Under the pieces are notes generated by a model that saw only the letters and a program-made list of their open reading frames with translations, was not told the DNA's origin and made no database searches. From NCBI GenBank assembly GCA_003142915.1, contig PLNZ01000139.1:2274-9579 (forward strand): DNA of 7,306 nt. The letters run 5' to 3'. Shown piece by piece: positions 1 to 6,495 of the stretch; position 1 is the stretch's first letter; each line of letters starts with the position of its first letter. The DNA comes from Ignavibacteriales bacterium (lineage in GTDB: Bacteria > Bacteroidota > Ignavibacteria > Ignavibacteriales > Ignavibacteriaceae). Both the position numbers and the translations under genes were made by a program.

Positions 1-51
1 TCTTTTAAAAAATTATTATTTACAATTTTCCGGCTTTGAAAAAAGAAATTG

Positions 52-59
52 TATTTTTG
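52..59 (+). promoter_or_regulatory. Possible Bacteroidota-type -7 element (TATTTTTG)
   Basis: TATTTTTG matches the Bacteroidota primary sigma factor -7 consensus TAnnTTTG exactly. A TTTG lies upstream at 35-38, but the 13-bp spacing is shorter than usual for a -33 element. If used, transcription would start near position 65 and give a leader of about 150 nt before the gene at 218. In such AT-rich DNA a chance match is quite possible. Confidence 0.25.
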
Positions 60-152
60 CTTCAATTATTTATATAACCAAATTCTTTATGAATGCAGCT
101 ACAAGTATTTTAATATAGTACAATGGTCAATTCGATAGTCTCTTGCTGTGAC

Positions 153-164
153 TTTGTGCACAAA
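153..164. promoter_or_regulatory. Perfect 12-bp palindrome, possible operator
   Basis: TTTGTGCACAAA is its own reverse complement across all 12 bases; the flanking bases do not extend the symmetry. It ends 30 bp before a TATAAT sequence and 53 bp before the start codon of the small membrane protein gene. A dimeric regulator could bind such a site, but no regulator gene is visible in the window and the role is inferred from symmetry and position alone. Confidence 0.35.
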
Positions 165-194
165 TGAGAATTAAAACTATTTTCTATTTTTAAC

Positions 195-200
195 TATAAT
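195..200 (+). promoter_or_regulatory. Possible -10 hexamer (TATAAT)
   Basis: A perfect TATAAT lies 17 bp before the ATG of the small membrane protein gene, which would give a very short leader. No good -35 hexamer sits at the standard distance (TAAAAC at 172-177), and the sequence does not match the Bacteroidota consensus TAnnTTTG. It is a weak candidate in AT-rich DNA. Confidence 0.25.
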
Positions 201-217
201 CTTTTATTAATAATTCT

Positions 218-373
218 ATGCTTTGGTTAATTATTTCACTTTTATTTTTACTCTGGCTGCTGGGAGTTATCTTGAAAATATTTATGGGAGGCTTGGTTCA
301 TATAATAATAATTGTTGCCGTTATTTTACTTATTATAAACCTGCTTAAAACCACAAGAGCAAAATCTAATTGA
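218..373 (+). CDS. Lmo0937 family (DUF5670) small membrane protein
   Basis: This 51-residue protein is almost wholly hydrophobic. It begins MLWLIISLLFLLWLLGV, then has a short turn with K20 and a GGLVH motif at residues 24-28, a second hydrophobic stretch at about 29-43, and a basic tail with K44, R47 and K49. Two short inner-membrane helices are likely. The order MLW, WLLG, GGL(V/I)H, INLL is what I know from the Lmo0937 / DUF5670 family of about 50 residues, widespread in bacteria and of unknown biochemical function. It is the only plus-strand gene here. Its ATG has no Shine-Dalgarno sequence; a TATAAT and a 12-bp palindrome lie upstream. The gene ends 10 bp from the converging lipoprotein remnant. 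The family call is fairly firm; no function can be given. Confidence 0.85.
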   Translation: MLWLIISLLFLLWLLGVILKIFMGGLVHIIIIVAVILLIINLLKTTRAKSN

Positions 374-383
374 ATTTTTGCTT

Positions 384-531
384 TTAATTTTTACCGTATT
401 TTAGAACTTCAACCTGAACACTTGCCGTTCCTTTCCCATTAATATCTTTCATTAGTAAAGCGCGGTGCGCTGGCGCTGCATGAAGCTACAAAAAATGAAA
501 AGATTAAAAACCCTATTTTTATTGTTTTCAT
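384..531 (-). pseudogene. Broken small lipoprotein gene, RlpA-like remnant
   Basis: An ATG at 531, 24 nt after the rsmE stop, opens a 30-codon frame (531-439) with a classic lipoprotein signal: MKTIKIGFLIFSFFVASC, lipobox V15-A16-S17 before C18, then SASAPRFTNERY and a TAA stop. Skipping one base after the TAT codon gives a second frame, NGKGTASVQVEVLKYGKN, which ends at TAA (386-384). Together they span 148 nt, one base more than a whole number of codons. In lipoproteins of the RlpA type, a septal-ring lytic transglycosylase with a double-psi beta-barrel (DPBB) domain, a Gly-x-Ala-Ser motif opens the domain and a GTAxVxVEVL-like stretch closes it. I therefore infer an rlpA-like gene that lost most of its DPBB domain and also carries a frameshift. 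The RlpA link comes from motif memory only; a short unrelated lipoprotein is the alternative. Position behind rsmE in the same direction suggests it once ended that transcription unit. Confidence 0.5.
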
Positions 532-555
532 ATATGCAATAATTAAAAACCTTGT

Positions 556-1287
556 TCAGACAATGGTTGTTAATAAAGATGCACATTTAATAATTGCGGT
601 TTCGGAACGTAACCGATTGTCTGCCAGTCTGAATAATTCATTATCTTTAAATATTTCCAATTCCTTTTGGCTAAATCCTCCTTCCGGCCCAAATAAGAAA
701 TAATATTTACCCATAATATCTTTTGGTAAACCCCGGAAAACATTTCCTGTATTCTGCTCGAAAATAAATTTTTTACCTTCAATATTCTTAATCTCTTCAA
801 TGGAATTAGCTGTTGAAATTACCGGTAAAAAGCTCTGTAATGACTGCTTCATAGCAGATAGCAATATCTTATGCCAGCGGTCAATTTTTGATGATTTTGA
901 TATAGTTCTTTCGGATTCAAATACAATAAAATTGGTTATGCCCAATTCAGCGCATTTTTCGAGTGCAAATTCAAAACGTTCAGGATTCTTTAATTTAGGC
1001 AGACAAAATACTATAGCGGAAAACTTATTCTTATAAGTAAATTCTTTCTTAATAGTAACACTCAGAGTATCTTTCAGAATTTTATTAATAATACCGTAAA
1101 ATATTTTCCCATCCCCGTTGGTAACAAATATTTCATCGCCGGAATGATGCCTCATTACCTTAACGGCATGACGACATTCATCACCTTCGAGAATAATTTC
1201 ATTTTGTTTGAAATATTCAGGTTTAGAATAAAACAGTTCAATATTAGAAAGATGTTCCAAGTCCGAATATGATTTGTGAATTTCCAT
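556..1287 (-). CDS. rsmE: 16S rRNA (uracil(1498)-N(3))-methyltransferase RsmE
   Basis: RsmE methylates N3 of U1498 in 16S rRNA using S-adenosylmethionine; it is a dimeric SPOUT-fold enzyme of the cytoplasm. With the ATG at 1287 the protein has 243 residues, close to the E. coli enzyme. It shows the N-terminal PUA-like region (LFYSKPEYF, then DECRHAVKVMRHHSGDEI), EKCAELG at about 110-116, the KQS segment at about 147-149, the knot motif GPEGG at 200-204 and the closing RLRSETA at 225-231. Homologues usually begin just before the LFYS motif, which here corresponds to ATT at 1242. TTG at 1260 and ATG at 1287 are the conventional choices, overlapping the Omp85 gene by 17 and 44 nt. None has a ribosome-binding site. 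I give the ATG as the conservative start, but the true one may lie 27 or 45 nt further in. The product call is firm; the start is not. Confidence 0.92.
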   Translation of the reverse strand: MEIHKSYSDLEHLSNIELFYSKPEYFKQNEIILEGDECRHAVKVMRHHSGDEIFVTNGDGKIFYGIINKILKDTLSVTIKKEFTYKNKFSAIVFCLPKLKNPERFEFALEKCAELGITNFIVFESERTISKSSKIDRWHKILLSAMKQSLQSFLPVISTANSIEEIKNIEGKKFIFEQNTGNVFRGLPKDIMGKYYFLFGPEGGFSQKELEIFKDNELFRLADNRLRSETAIIKCASLLTTIV

Positions 1288-2575
1288 AATTATTAAGTGC
1301 ATATTCAATACTAAATTGATAGTAAGGAAGAACAAGAATAACCAACCCACCACCGTATCCTGAACTAAAATCATTAATGTCTATCGGCTGTCCCCAAAAT
1401 CTCGTAATACCGGAATCCGAAAAAAGCTCTAAATACATAGCAAAACGGTAATTAAGTAATGAGTTAGGAATTACCGGCACAAAATTAAAACTCATACCAA
1501 CATCTTTTATTATAGGATAATTCAATTCAATTGAGCCAATATAAGAATCGTTCCCTTCCATTACCTGATTGTAGTACCCCCGAATTCTCTCACCAAACCC
1601 GAAATCCGATAAATCATAATACGGAACAAGGCTGCCGAATGTTAACCTTGAAGCAACGCGGAATTTAAATATCATGCCGGAATTCAATTCAAAGTATTTT
1701 CTCAGATCAATATTTGCAACCTGATAATTTATGTCATCAATACCCATCCCGTTAAATTGAACACTTGCAAAGGCATAAATTCCTCTGCCGGGGAATTGAG
1801 CAAGATCTCGAGTATCATAAGTATAACTGCCGCCGACTGAAACCTGTCGATCAATTCTTTCATTTGAAGCAGAAATTCCTTTGATAAAAACCGGATTTTC
1901 AATATAATCATACCCGGCAAATAAATCTATTTTATTGAATAAATTTAGTCTTTTCCCTATATCAATAGAACCATTAATGAATTTTTGATAAAAGTCTCCG
2001 CCGTATAATTCTTTTGCAATGGGGCTTTTATTTAATGCATTCTGATAATACAACTGAACAGTTAAATATATACTTTGTTCCCTGATAAAGTAAGGGCGAT
2101 TATAATAAAGCGTAAAACTTGGATCATATCCAAAAGCAGCAGTAGCCCTAAAAGTTTCGTTTTCTCCCCTGAAATTTTTCACAAGAAAATTCATACCGTA
2201 AGAAACTTCCTGCCAATCCCTGTTTTCGAAATTAATAAAAGGAATAGGATAAATATACCAGCTCTCACTCACGCTAATCAAAATATAATTACACTGATTT
2301 GCCCTATAAGGGATAAAATTTACTTTAGTAAAAATTCCGAGACTGAACACCCTTTTGGAATTATACTCTAAGATTTTCGAATTTACAGTATCGCCTAAAC
2401 CGAAAGTCAATTCACGCATAATAACATCCGGGTCGGTGATTTTACTTCCAGCCAGTTTTATGGAATCTACTTTGATTGAGTAACTGCCGCTATAAAATAG
2501 AGAGTCATTGCCTTGAGAATAAGAATAAAATGGAACATTTAGCAGCAGGACAATAATGGATGCAAATTTTAACAT
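1244..2575 (-). CDS. BamA/TamA (Omp85) family outer-membrane protein, one POTRA
   Basis: The 443-residue protein starts with a signal peptide (MLKFASIIVLLLNVPFYSYS, cleavage likely near residue 20). Residues about 34-106 look like a single POTRA domain: VDSIKLAGSKITDPDVIMREL, then GDTVNSKILEYNSKRVFSLG and a strand ending in ISVSE. Residues about 120-443 form the Omp85 beta-barrel, with the YDTRD...PGRG signature at 253-264, the loop-6 motif IRGYY at 331-335 and a terminal phenylalanine expected of barrel proteins. Omp85 proteins insert or secrete outer-membrane proteins. BamA itself has about 800 residues and five POTRA domains, so this is not BamA; it is a compact paralogue of unknown substrate. 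Its last codons overlap rsmE and a 90-bp gap separates it from gcvP. Family assignment is firm, function is not. Confidence 0.88.
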   Translation of the reverse strand: MLKFASIIVLLLNVPFYSYSQGNDSLFYSGSYSIKVDSIKLAGSKITDPDVIMRELTFGLGDTVNSKILEYNSKRVFSLGIFTKVNFIPYRANQCNYILISVSESWYIYPIPFINFENRDWQEVSYGMNFLVKNFRGENETFRATAAFGYDPSFTLYYNRPYFIREQSIYLTVQLYYQNALNKSPIAKELYGGDFYQKFINGSIDIGKRLNLFNKIDLFAGYDYIENPVFIKGISASNERIDRQVSVGGSYTYDTRDLAQFPGRGIYAFASVQFNGMGIDDINYQVANIDLRKYFELNSGMIFKFRVASRLTFGSLVPYYDLSDFGFGERIRGYYNQVMEGNDSYIGSIELNYPIIKDVGMSFNFVPVIPNSLLNYRFAMYLELFSDSGITRFWGQPIDINDFSSGYGGGLVILVLPYYQFSIEYALNNYGNSQIIFGLGTSF

Positions 2576-2621
2576 TAATATTCGTTGTAATGGAACTTAG
2601 TAATAAATGTGAATTATTAAA

Positions 2622-2655
2622 CGGCGGTAAAGACAATTATTTTTTACAGCCGCCG
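2622..2655 (-). repeat. GC-rich inverted repeat between gcvP and the Omp85 gene
   Basis: The arms CGGCGG (2622-2627) and CCGCCG (2650-2655) are perfectly complementary and stand out in an AT-rich 90-bp gap; a 22-nt loop separates them. On the minus strand the second arm is followed by TTTAATAATT rather than an unbroken T run. It could act as a weak terminator or a 3' stabiliser for gcvP mRNA, which ends 11 nt before the hairpin, but the large loop makes this uncertain. Confidence 0.3.
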
Positions 2656-2665
2656 GATTAAAGGG

Positions 2666-5569
2666 CTAAGAAATACCCGTTTCTATATAATCTCTAACGG
2701 GCAGACAACTGCATACTAAATTCCTATCTCCGTAGGCATTATCGATTCTACCAACATTAGGCCAAAATTTATTAGTTTTTGTGAAAGGAGCCGGAAAAGC
2801 TGCTTTTTCTCTTGAATAGCAGTGATTCCAACTGTCAGAAACTACGTTTTGTACAGTATGAGGCGCATTTCTTAATACATTATCATTTATGTCTGCAATT
2901 CCTGTTTCAATTTCCTTTATTTCTTGACGGATAGAAATCAAAGCATCACAAAAGCGGTCAAGTTCTTTCTTAGATTCGCTTTCGGTAGGTTCAACCATTA
3001 AAGTTCCGTGAACAGGGAAAGAAACAGTAGGCGAATGGAATCCGTAATCCATTAATCTCTTAGCAATATCTTCAACTTCTATTTGAGCAGAAGCTTTAAA
3101 GTTTCTCATGTCGAATATAAGTTCATGAGCTACTCTTCCCCTTGTACCTGTATAAAGCACTTTAAAGTAAGGTTCAAGCCGCGCTTTAATATAATTTGCA
3201 TTTAATATTGAAATGATCGAAGAATAAGTTAAACCTTCTATACCCATCATTTTAATATAAGCATAAGAAATAACAAGAATACCGGCGCTACCCCACGGAG
3301 CCGAAGCTACGGCAGTTATTCCTTTTTCATGGCCAAGATTAATGATACAATGGTTCGGAAGAAAAGGGACAAGATGCGAAGCTGCCCCAATAGGTCCCAT
3401 TCCCGGACCGCCGCCGCCATGCGGAATGCAGAATGTTTTATGAAGATTTATATGGCATAAATCTGCGCCTATTGCGGCAGGATTTGTTAATCCTACCTGT
3501 GCATTCATATTAGCACCATCCATGTAAACCTGTCCGCCATTCTCATGTATAATAGAACATATTTCCCTGATTTTTTCTTCATATACACCATGTGTTGAGG
3601 GATATGTAATAAGTAACGCTGCAAGGATTTTTTTATTTTCTTCAACTTTCTTGCGAAGATCATTTAAATCCACATTACCCTTATCGTCACAGTTTACAAT
3701 AACTACTTTCATACCTGCCATTACGGCGCTTGCGGGGTTTGTACCATGCGCTGAAGATGGAATTACAACTACATTTCGGTACTCCTCGCCTTTATTCTTA
3801 AGATATGCCCTGATAACCATAAGTCCCGTATATTCACCTTGAGCGCCGGAATTAGGCTGGAAAGAAATAGCTTTAAAACCGGTAATCTCTGCGAGGTCTC
3901 TTCCGAGTTCTCTAAATAACTCAGTATATCCCTGCGCCTGATCCAGCGGGGCAAATGGATGGAGCCCGCTGAATTCTTCCCATGTAATGCCTATCATTTC
4001 AGTTGTTGCATTTAACTTCATAGTACATGATCCCAGCGGAATCATTGAATGAGTTAATGACAAATCTTTATTCTCAAGGCTTTTTAAGTACCTAAGCATT
4101 TCTGTTTCGGAGTGATATGAATTAAATACCGGGTGTTGAAGATAACTGCTATTTCTTCGTAAATGATTATCAAAATTTATTTCAATATTTTCCGCAAGTT
4201 TTGAAATCTCATTTTCAGATAAAGATTTATCAATTGCTTTAGCAAAAATTTCTATAACCTCAAGAGCATCGGTAAAGTTTGTCGTTTCATTTATCGAAAT
4301 TCCGATTCTATTATCTTTATAACGGAAATTTATGTCTTTACTTAACGCCATTTGTCTGATGGCAATAGCTCTATCTTTTGTCTTATCATCAAATTCGATA
4401 AGTAAAGTATCAAAATAATTTTTATTTAGCTGATTGTAACCAAGTCTTTGAAGCGCTAAATCAGTAAGCTTAGCAAGCTTATGTATTCTTTCTGCAATCG
4501 CCTTTAATCCATGAGGGCCATGATACACAGCGTACATGCCCGCCATAATTGCCAGTAATACCTGCGAAGTACAAATATTGCTTGTAGCCTTTTCCCTGCG
4601 TATATGCTGCTCCCTTGTCTGCAAAGCCATACGGTAAGCAGGATTGCCGTTTGAATCAACCGATATGCCTATAATTCTTCCCGGAATATGTCTTTTAAAT
4701 TCATCCATGGTAGCAAAATATGCAGCATGTGGACCTCCGTATCCCATGGGTACACCAAATCTTTGGGTATTTCCTACAACAGCATCAGCGCCAAATTCAC
4801 CGGGAGGCGTAAGCAGTGTAAGACTTAATAAATCTGAAGCGACAATAGTAAAAATATTTTTTTTATGCGCTTGTTCAATTAAATCTTTATAATCATAGGC
4901 TTCACCAAAATCTACAGGATATTGTAAAAGGATACCATATATTTTATCATCTAATTGAATATTCTTATGGTCGCCAATTAATAAATCTATACCTAACGGG
5001 TTTGCTCTTGTTTTTAATACATCAATAGTTTGGGGGAAACAGTCATTAGATACAAAAAAAGTTTTAGCTTCGGTCTTTCCCGGTTTTCTCAATGAATAAA
5101 ACATAGACATTGCTTCTGCCGCAGCAGTACCTTCATCAAGAAGAGAAGCATTTGCGATGTTCATACCGGTAAGGTCTATTATCATTGTCTGGAAGTTCAA
5201 TAAAGCCTCAAGTCTTCCCTGTGATATTTCCGCCTGGTATGGAGTATATTGCGTATACCAGCCGGGATTTTCCAGTATATTTCTCCGGATAACAGATGGT
5301 GTAATTACCGGATGATATCCCATTCCTATATAAGATTTAAATACTTTGTTTTTCTGCGCAATATCTTTAAGCATTGTAAGAAATTCATATTCACTTAACG
5401 GTTCACTTAAAGCTAACTTTTTCTGTAATCTTATATCTGCAGGAATTGTTTCGTCTATAAGTTCATCTACAGTATTTACTCCGATTGTATGGAGCATATC
5501 CAAGATCTCTTTTTTGTCAGGTCCGATATGCCTGTTAACAAATTGATCGGGATGATTAAAGTTTTTCAT
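2666..5569 (-). CDS. gcvP: Glycine dehydrogenase (decarboxylating), P-protein
   Basis: GcvP is the pyridoxal-phosphate enzyme of the glycine cleavage system. It decarboxylates glycine and passes the aminomethyl group to the lipoyl arm of the H-protein in the cytoplasm. The 967-residue length fits the fused, homodimeric form (E. coli has 957) rather than the split gcvPA/gcvPB form. Both halves are present: RHIGP at 13-17, GMGYHP near 82-87 and QAEISQGRLEALLNFQT in the N-terminal half; HSMIPLGSCTMKLN, SAHGTNPASA at 606-615, DGANMNAQVG at 684-693 and HINLHKTFCIPHGGGGPGMG in the C-terminal half, with K711 the expected PLP lysine, and GDRNLVCSCLPV near the end. The ATG at 5569 gives the normal N-terminus. 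gcvT, gcvH and lpd are not beside it. The 138-nt leader shows none of the conserved glycine riboswitch core that I could recognise. No frameshift or missing motif is seen. Confidence 0.98.
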   Translation of the reverse strand: MKNFNHPDQFVNRHIGPDKKEILDMLHTIGVNTVDELIDETIPADIRLQKKLALSEPLSEYEFLTMLKDIAQKNKVFKSYIGMGYHPVITPSVIRRNILENPGWYTQYTPYQAEISQGRLEALLNFQTMIIDLTGMNIANASLLDEGTAAAEAMSMFYSLRKPGKTEAKTFFVSNDCFPQTIDVLKTRANPLGIDLLIGDHKNIQLDDKIYGILLQYPVDFGEAYDYKDLIEQAHKKNIFTIVASDLLSLTLLTPPGEFGADAVVGNTQRFGVPMGYGGPHAAYFATMDEFKRHIPGRIIGISVDSNGNPAYRMALQTREQHIRREKATSNICTSQVLLAIMAGMYAVYHGPHGLKAIAERIHKLAKLTDLALQRLGYNQLNKNYFDTLLIEFDDKTKDRAIAIRQMALSKDINFRYKDNRIGISINETTNFTDALEVIEIFAKAIDKSLSENEISKLAENIEINFDNHLRRNSSYLQHPVFNSYHSETEMLRYLKSLENKDLSLTHSMIPLGSCTMKLNATTEMIGITWEEFSGLHPFAPLDQAQGYTELFRELGRDLAEITGFKAISFQPNSGAQGEYTGLMVIRAYLKNKGEEYRNVVVIPSSAHGTNPASAVMAGMKVVIVNCDDKGNVDLNDLRKKVEENKKILAALLITYPSTHGVYEEKIREICSIIHENGGQVYMDGANMNAQVGLTNPAAIGADLCHINLHKTFCIPHGGGGPGMGPIGAASHLVPFLPNHCIINLGHEKGITAVASAPWGSAGILVISYAYIKMMGIEGLTYSSIISILNANYIKARLEPYFKVLYTGTRGRVAHELIFDMRNFKASAQIEVEDIAKRLMDYGFHSPTVSFPVHGTLMVEPTESESKKELDRFCDALISIRQEIKEIETGIADINDNVLRNAPHTVQNVVSDSWNHCYSREKAAFPAPFTKTNKFWPNVGRIDNAYGDRNLVCSCLPVRDYIETGIS

Positions 5570-5707
5570 AAATAAAATGCTCTTTCCCTTTAGTAATTTA
5601 AAATTTAATATTGAAAAATAACTAAAGTTTTTAACCTAAAAAATGCTGAGAGCAAAAATCGACAGATAATATTATTTAATGCTTAATGATTTAACTAAGA
5701 ATAATGT
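5570..5707. other. rnc-gcvP intergenic leader
   Basis: This 138-bp AT-rich gap should hold the gcvP promoter and leader. On the minus strand a purine-rich AAAGGGAAAGAG run ends about 10 nt before the gcvP ATG and could serve as a poor ribosome site. A small TGCT-CTC-AGCA hairpin (5654-5644) is followed by six T residues (5643-5638), 53 nt past the rnc stop; its 4-bp stem is very short for a terminator. I saw no confident promoter and no glycine-riboswitch core. Confidence 0.4.
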
Positions 5708-6493
5708 TTAATCAGTTATTCCGGTAGGAAATTTTTTTAATGCGGCTTGTGCGGCAATTTGTTCTGCAGATTTTTTATTCTTTCCCTTTCCAACACCATA
5801 CTCAACATTTCCAACAGACACTACAACTGTAAACACCCTGCTATGCTGCGGACCTTCTTCTTTAATTACCGAATATACCGGGTTTTCCATCCGTTTTGCC
5901 TGAGCAAATTCCAGCAGTTGGCTCTTAAAATTTTCATCAATTAAATAAACGCCGTCTTTCATATTAGGCTCTATCAAAATACGTTCAATAAAAGCTTTGG
6001 CAGCTTTTAAGCCATTGTCCATGTATGAAGCACCGATTAATGCTTCCAAAGCATCGGCAAGAACTGTCCTGGAACCATTCTTAAAATTAATTGATAAATT
6101 TTTACTAATAAGAAGGAAGTCTACTAAATTTATCCGCTCTGCCGCATCTGCTAAAGCTACTTTGTTAACCAGCTTTGCTCTAACCTTAGTAAGAAAACCT
6201 TCATCTTTAGAGGGGAATTCATCAAATAAGTATTCAGCAACAATTAAATTCAACACGGAATCCCCTAAAAATTCCATTCTTTCATTAGAGACGGCAAAAC
6301 CCCTGTGATTTTCCAGAAACGACCGGTGCATCAGGGCTTGCACAAAATATGACCGGTTTTTGATGCTGAAGCCGATTACTTTTTCCAGTTCAGTAAATTT
6401 TTGAGGGGTGAGGATACGGGAAATAGCTTTTGACTTATTTCTCTCTTCACGCTGTTTTAATTTTTCAAGTATCCAGGAAAGTACTTTACCCAA
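5708..6493 (-). CDS. rnc: Ribonuclease III
   Basis: RNase III cuts double-stranded RNA in rRNA precursors and some mRNAs and works as a dimer with Mg2+. The 261-residue protein has a basic N-terminal extension of about 30 residues, the catalytic domain (about 32-175) with signature NERMEFLGDSVL at 70-81, and a double-stranded RNA-binding domain at about 184-256 ending in KKSAEQIAAQAALKKF. E71, E74, D78, D147 and E150 match the metal-binding acidic residues of the E. coli enzyme (E38, E41, D45, D114, E117), so it should be active. The start is TTG at 6493, 2 nt after the fabF stop. The frame has a stop four codons upstream and no internal ATG until residue 55, inside the catalytic domain, so TTG is well supported. 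The fabF-rnc order is common in bacteria and suggests one mRNA with coupled translation. Confidence 0.97.
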   Translation of the reverse strand: MGKVLSWILEKLKQREERNKSKAISRILTPQKFTELEKVIGFSIKNRSYFVQALMHRSFLENHRGFAVSNERMEFLGDSVLNLIVAEYLFDEFPSKDEGFLTKVRAKLVNKVALADAAERINLVDFLLISKNLSINFKNGSRTVLADALEALIGASYMDNGLKAAKAFIERILIEPNMKDGVYLIDENFKSQLLEFAQAKRMENPVYSVIKEEGPQHSRVFTVVVSVGNVEYGVGKGKNKKSAEQIAAQAALKKFPTGITD

Positions 6494-6495
6494 AC

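Larger units (their letters stand above)
1..217. other. AT-rich intergenic region with no long ORF
   Basis: This stretch carries no coding region that I can support on either strand; the longest ATG-initiated frame I noticed on the plus strand encodes 9 residues (90-119). It is strongly AT-rich and lies upstream of the small membrane protein gene at 218. It contains a TATTTTTG at 52-59, a perfect 12-bp palindrome at 153-164 and a TATAAT at 195-200, so it is best read as the control region of that gene. The neighbour to the left lies outside the window. Confidence 0.6.

Noticed and set aside
22..52. Inverted repeat ACAATTT / AAATTGT near the left edge
   Set aside because: Only 7 AT-rich base pairs with a 17-nt loop and no T run; expected by chance here.
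90..119. Nine-codon plus-strand frame MNAATSILI
   Set aside because: Too short, no ribosome site and no leader-peptide features such as repeated regulatory codons.
459..477. GC-rich AGCGC-GGT-GCGCT hairpin and a second GCGCT copy
   Set aside because: It falls on the codons for the Ser-Ala-Ser-Ala-Pro-Arg stretch of the lipoprotein remnant, whose GC-rich codons explain it; the stem is only 5 bp.
1288..1374. N-terminal 29-residue hydrophobic extension of the rsmE frame (MILVQDTVVGWLFLFF...)
   Set aside because: It lies wholly within the Omp85 coding sequence in another frame; RsmE is a soluble cytoplasmic enzyme with no such segment, so this is a chance reading.
2601..2619. TAATAA / TTATTA inverted repeat upstream of the Omp85 gene
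   Set aside because: Arms of six A/T bases in AT-rich spacer are common by chance.
4644..4892. Open frames of 60-100 codons opposite gcvP, rnc, rsmE and the Omp85 gene
   Set aside because: They are antisense shadows of well-supported genes with no recognisable domain and no initiation signal.
5638..5654. Small hairpin plus six T residues after rnc as an intrinsic terminator
   Set aside because: The stem TGCT/AGCA has only 4 bp with a 3-nt loop, too weak to call in AT-rich DNA.
5570..5707. Glycine riboswitch ahead of gcvP
   Set aside because: Glycine riboswitches precede many gcv genes, but this AT-rich leader is short and shows no recognisable conserved GC-rich core or tandem aptamers.
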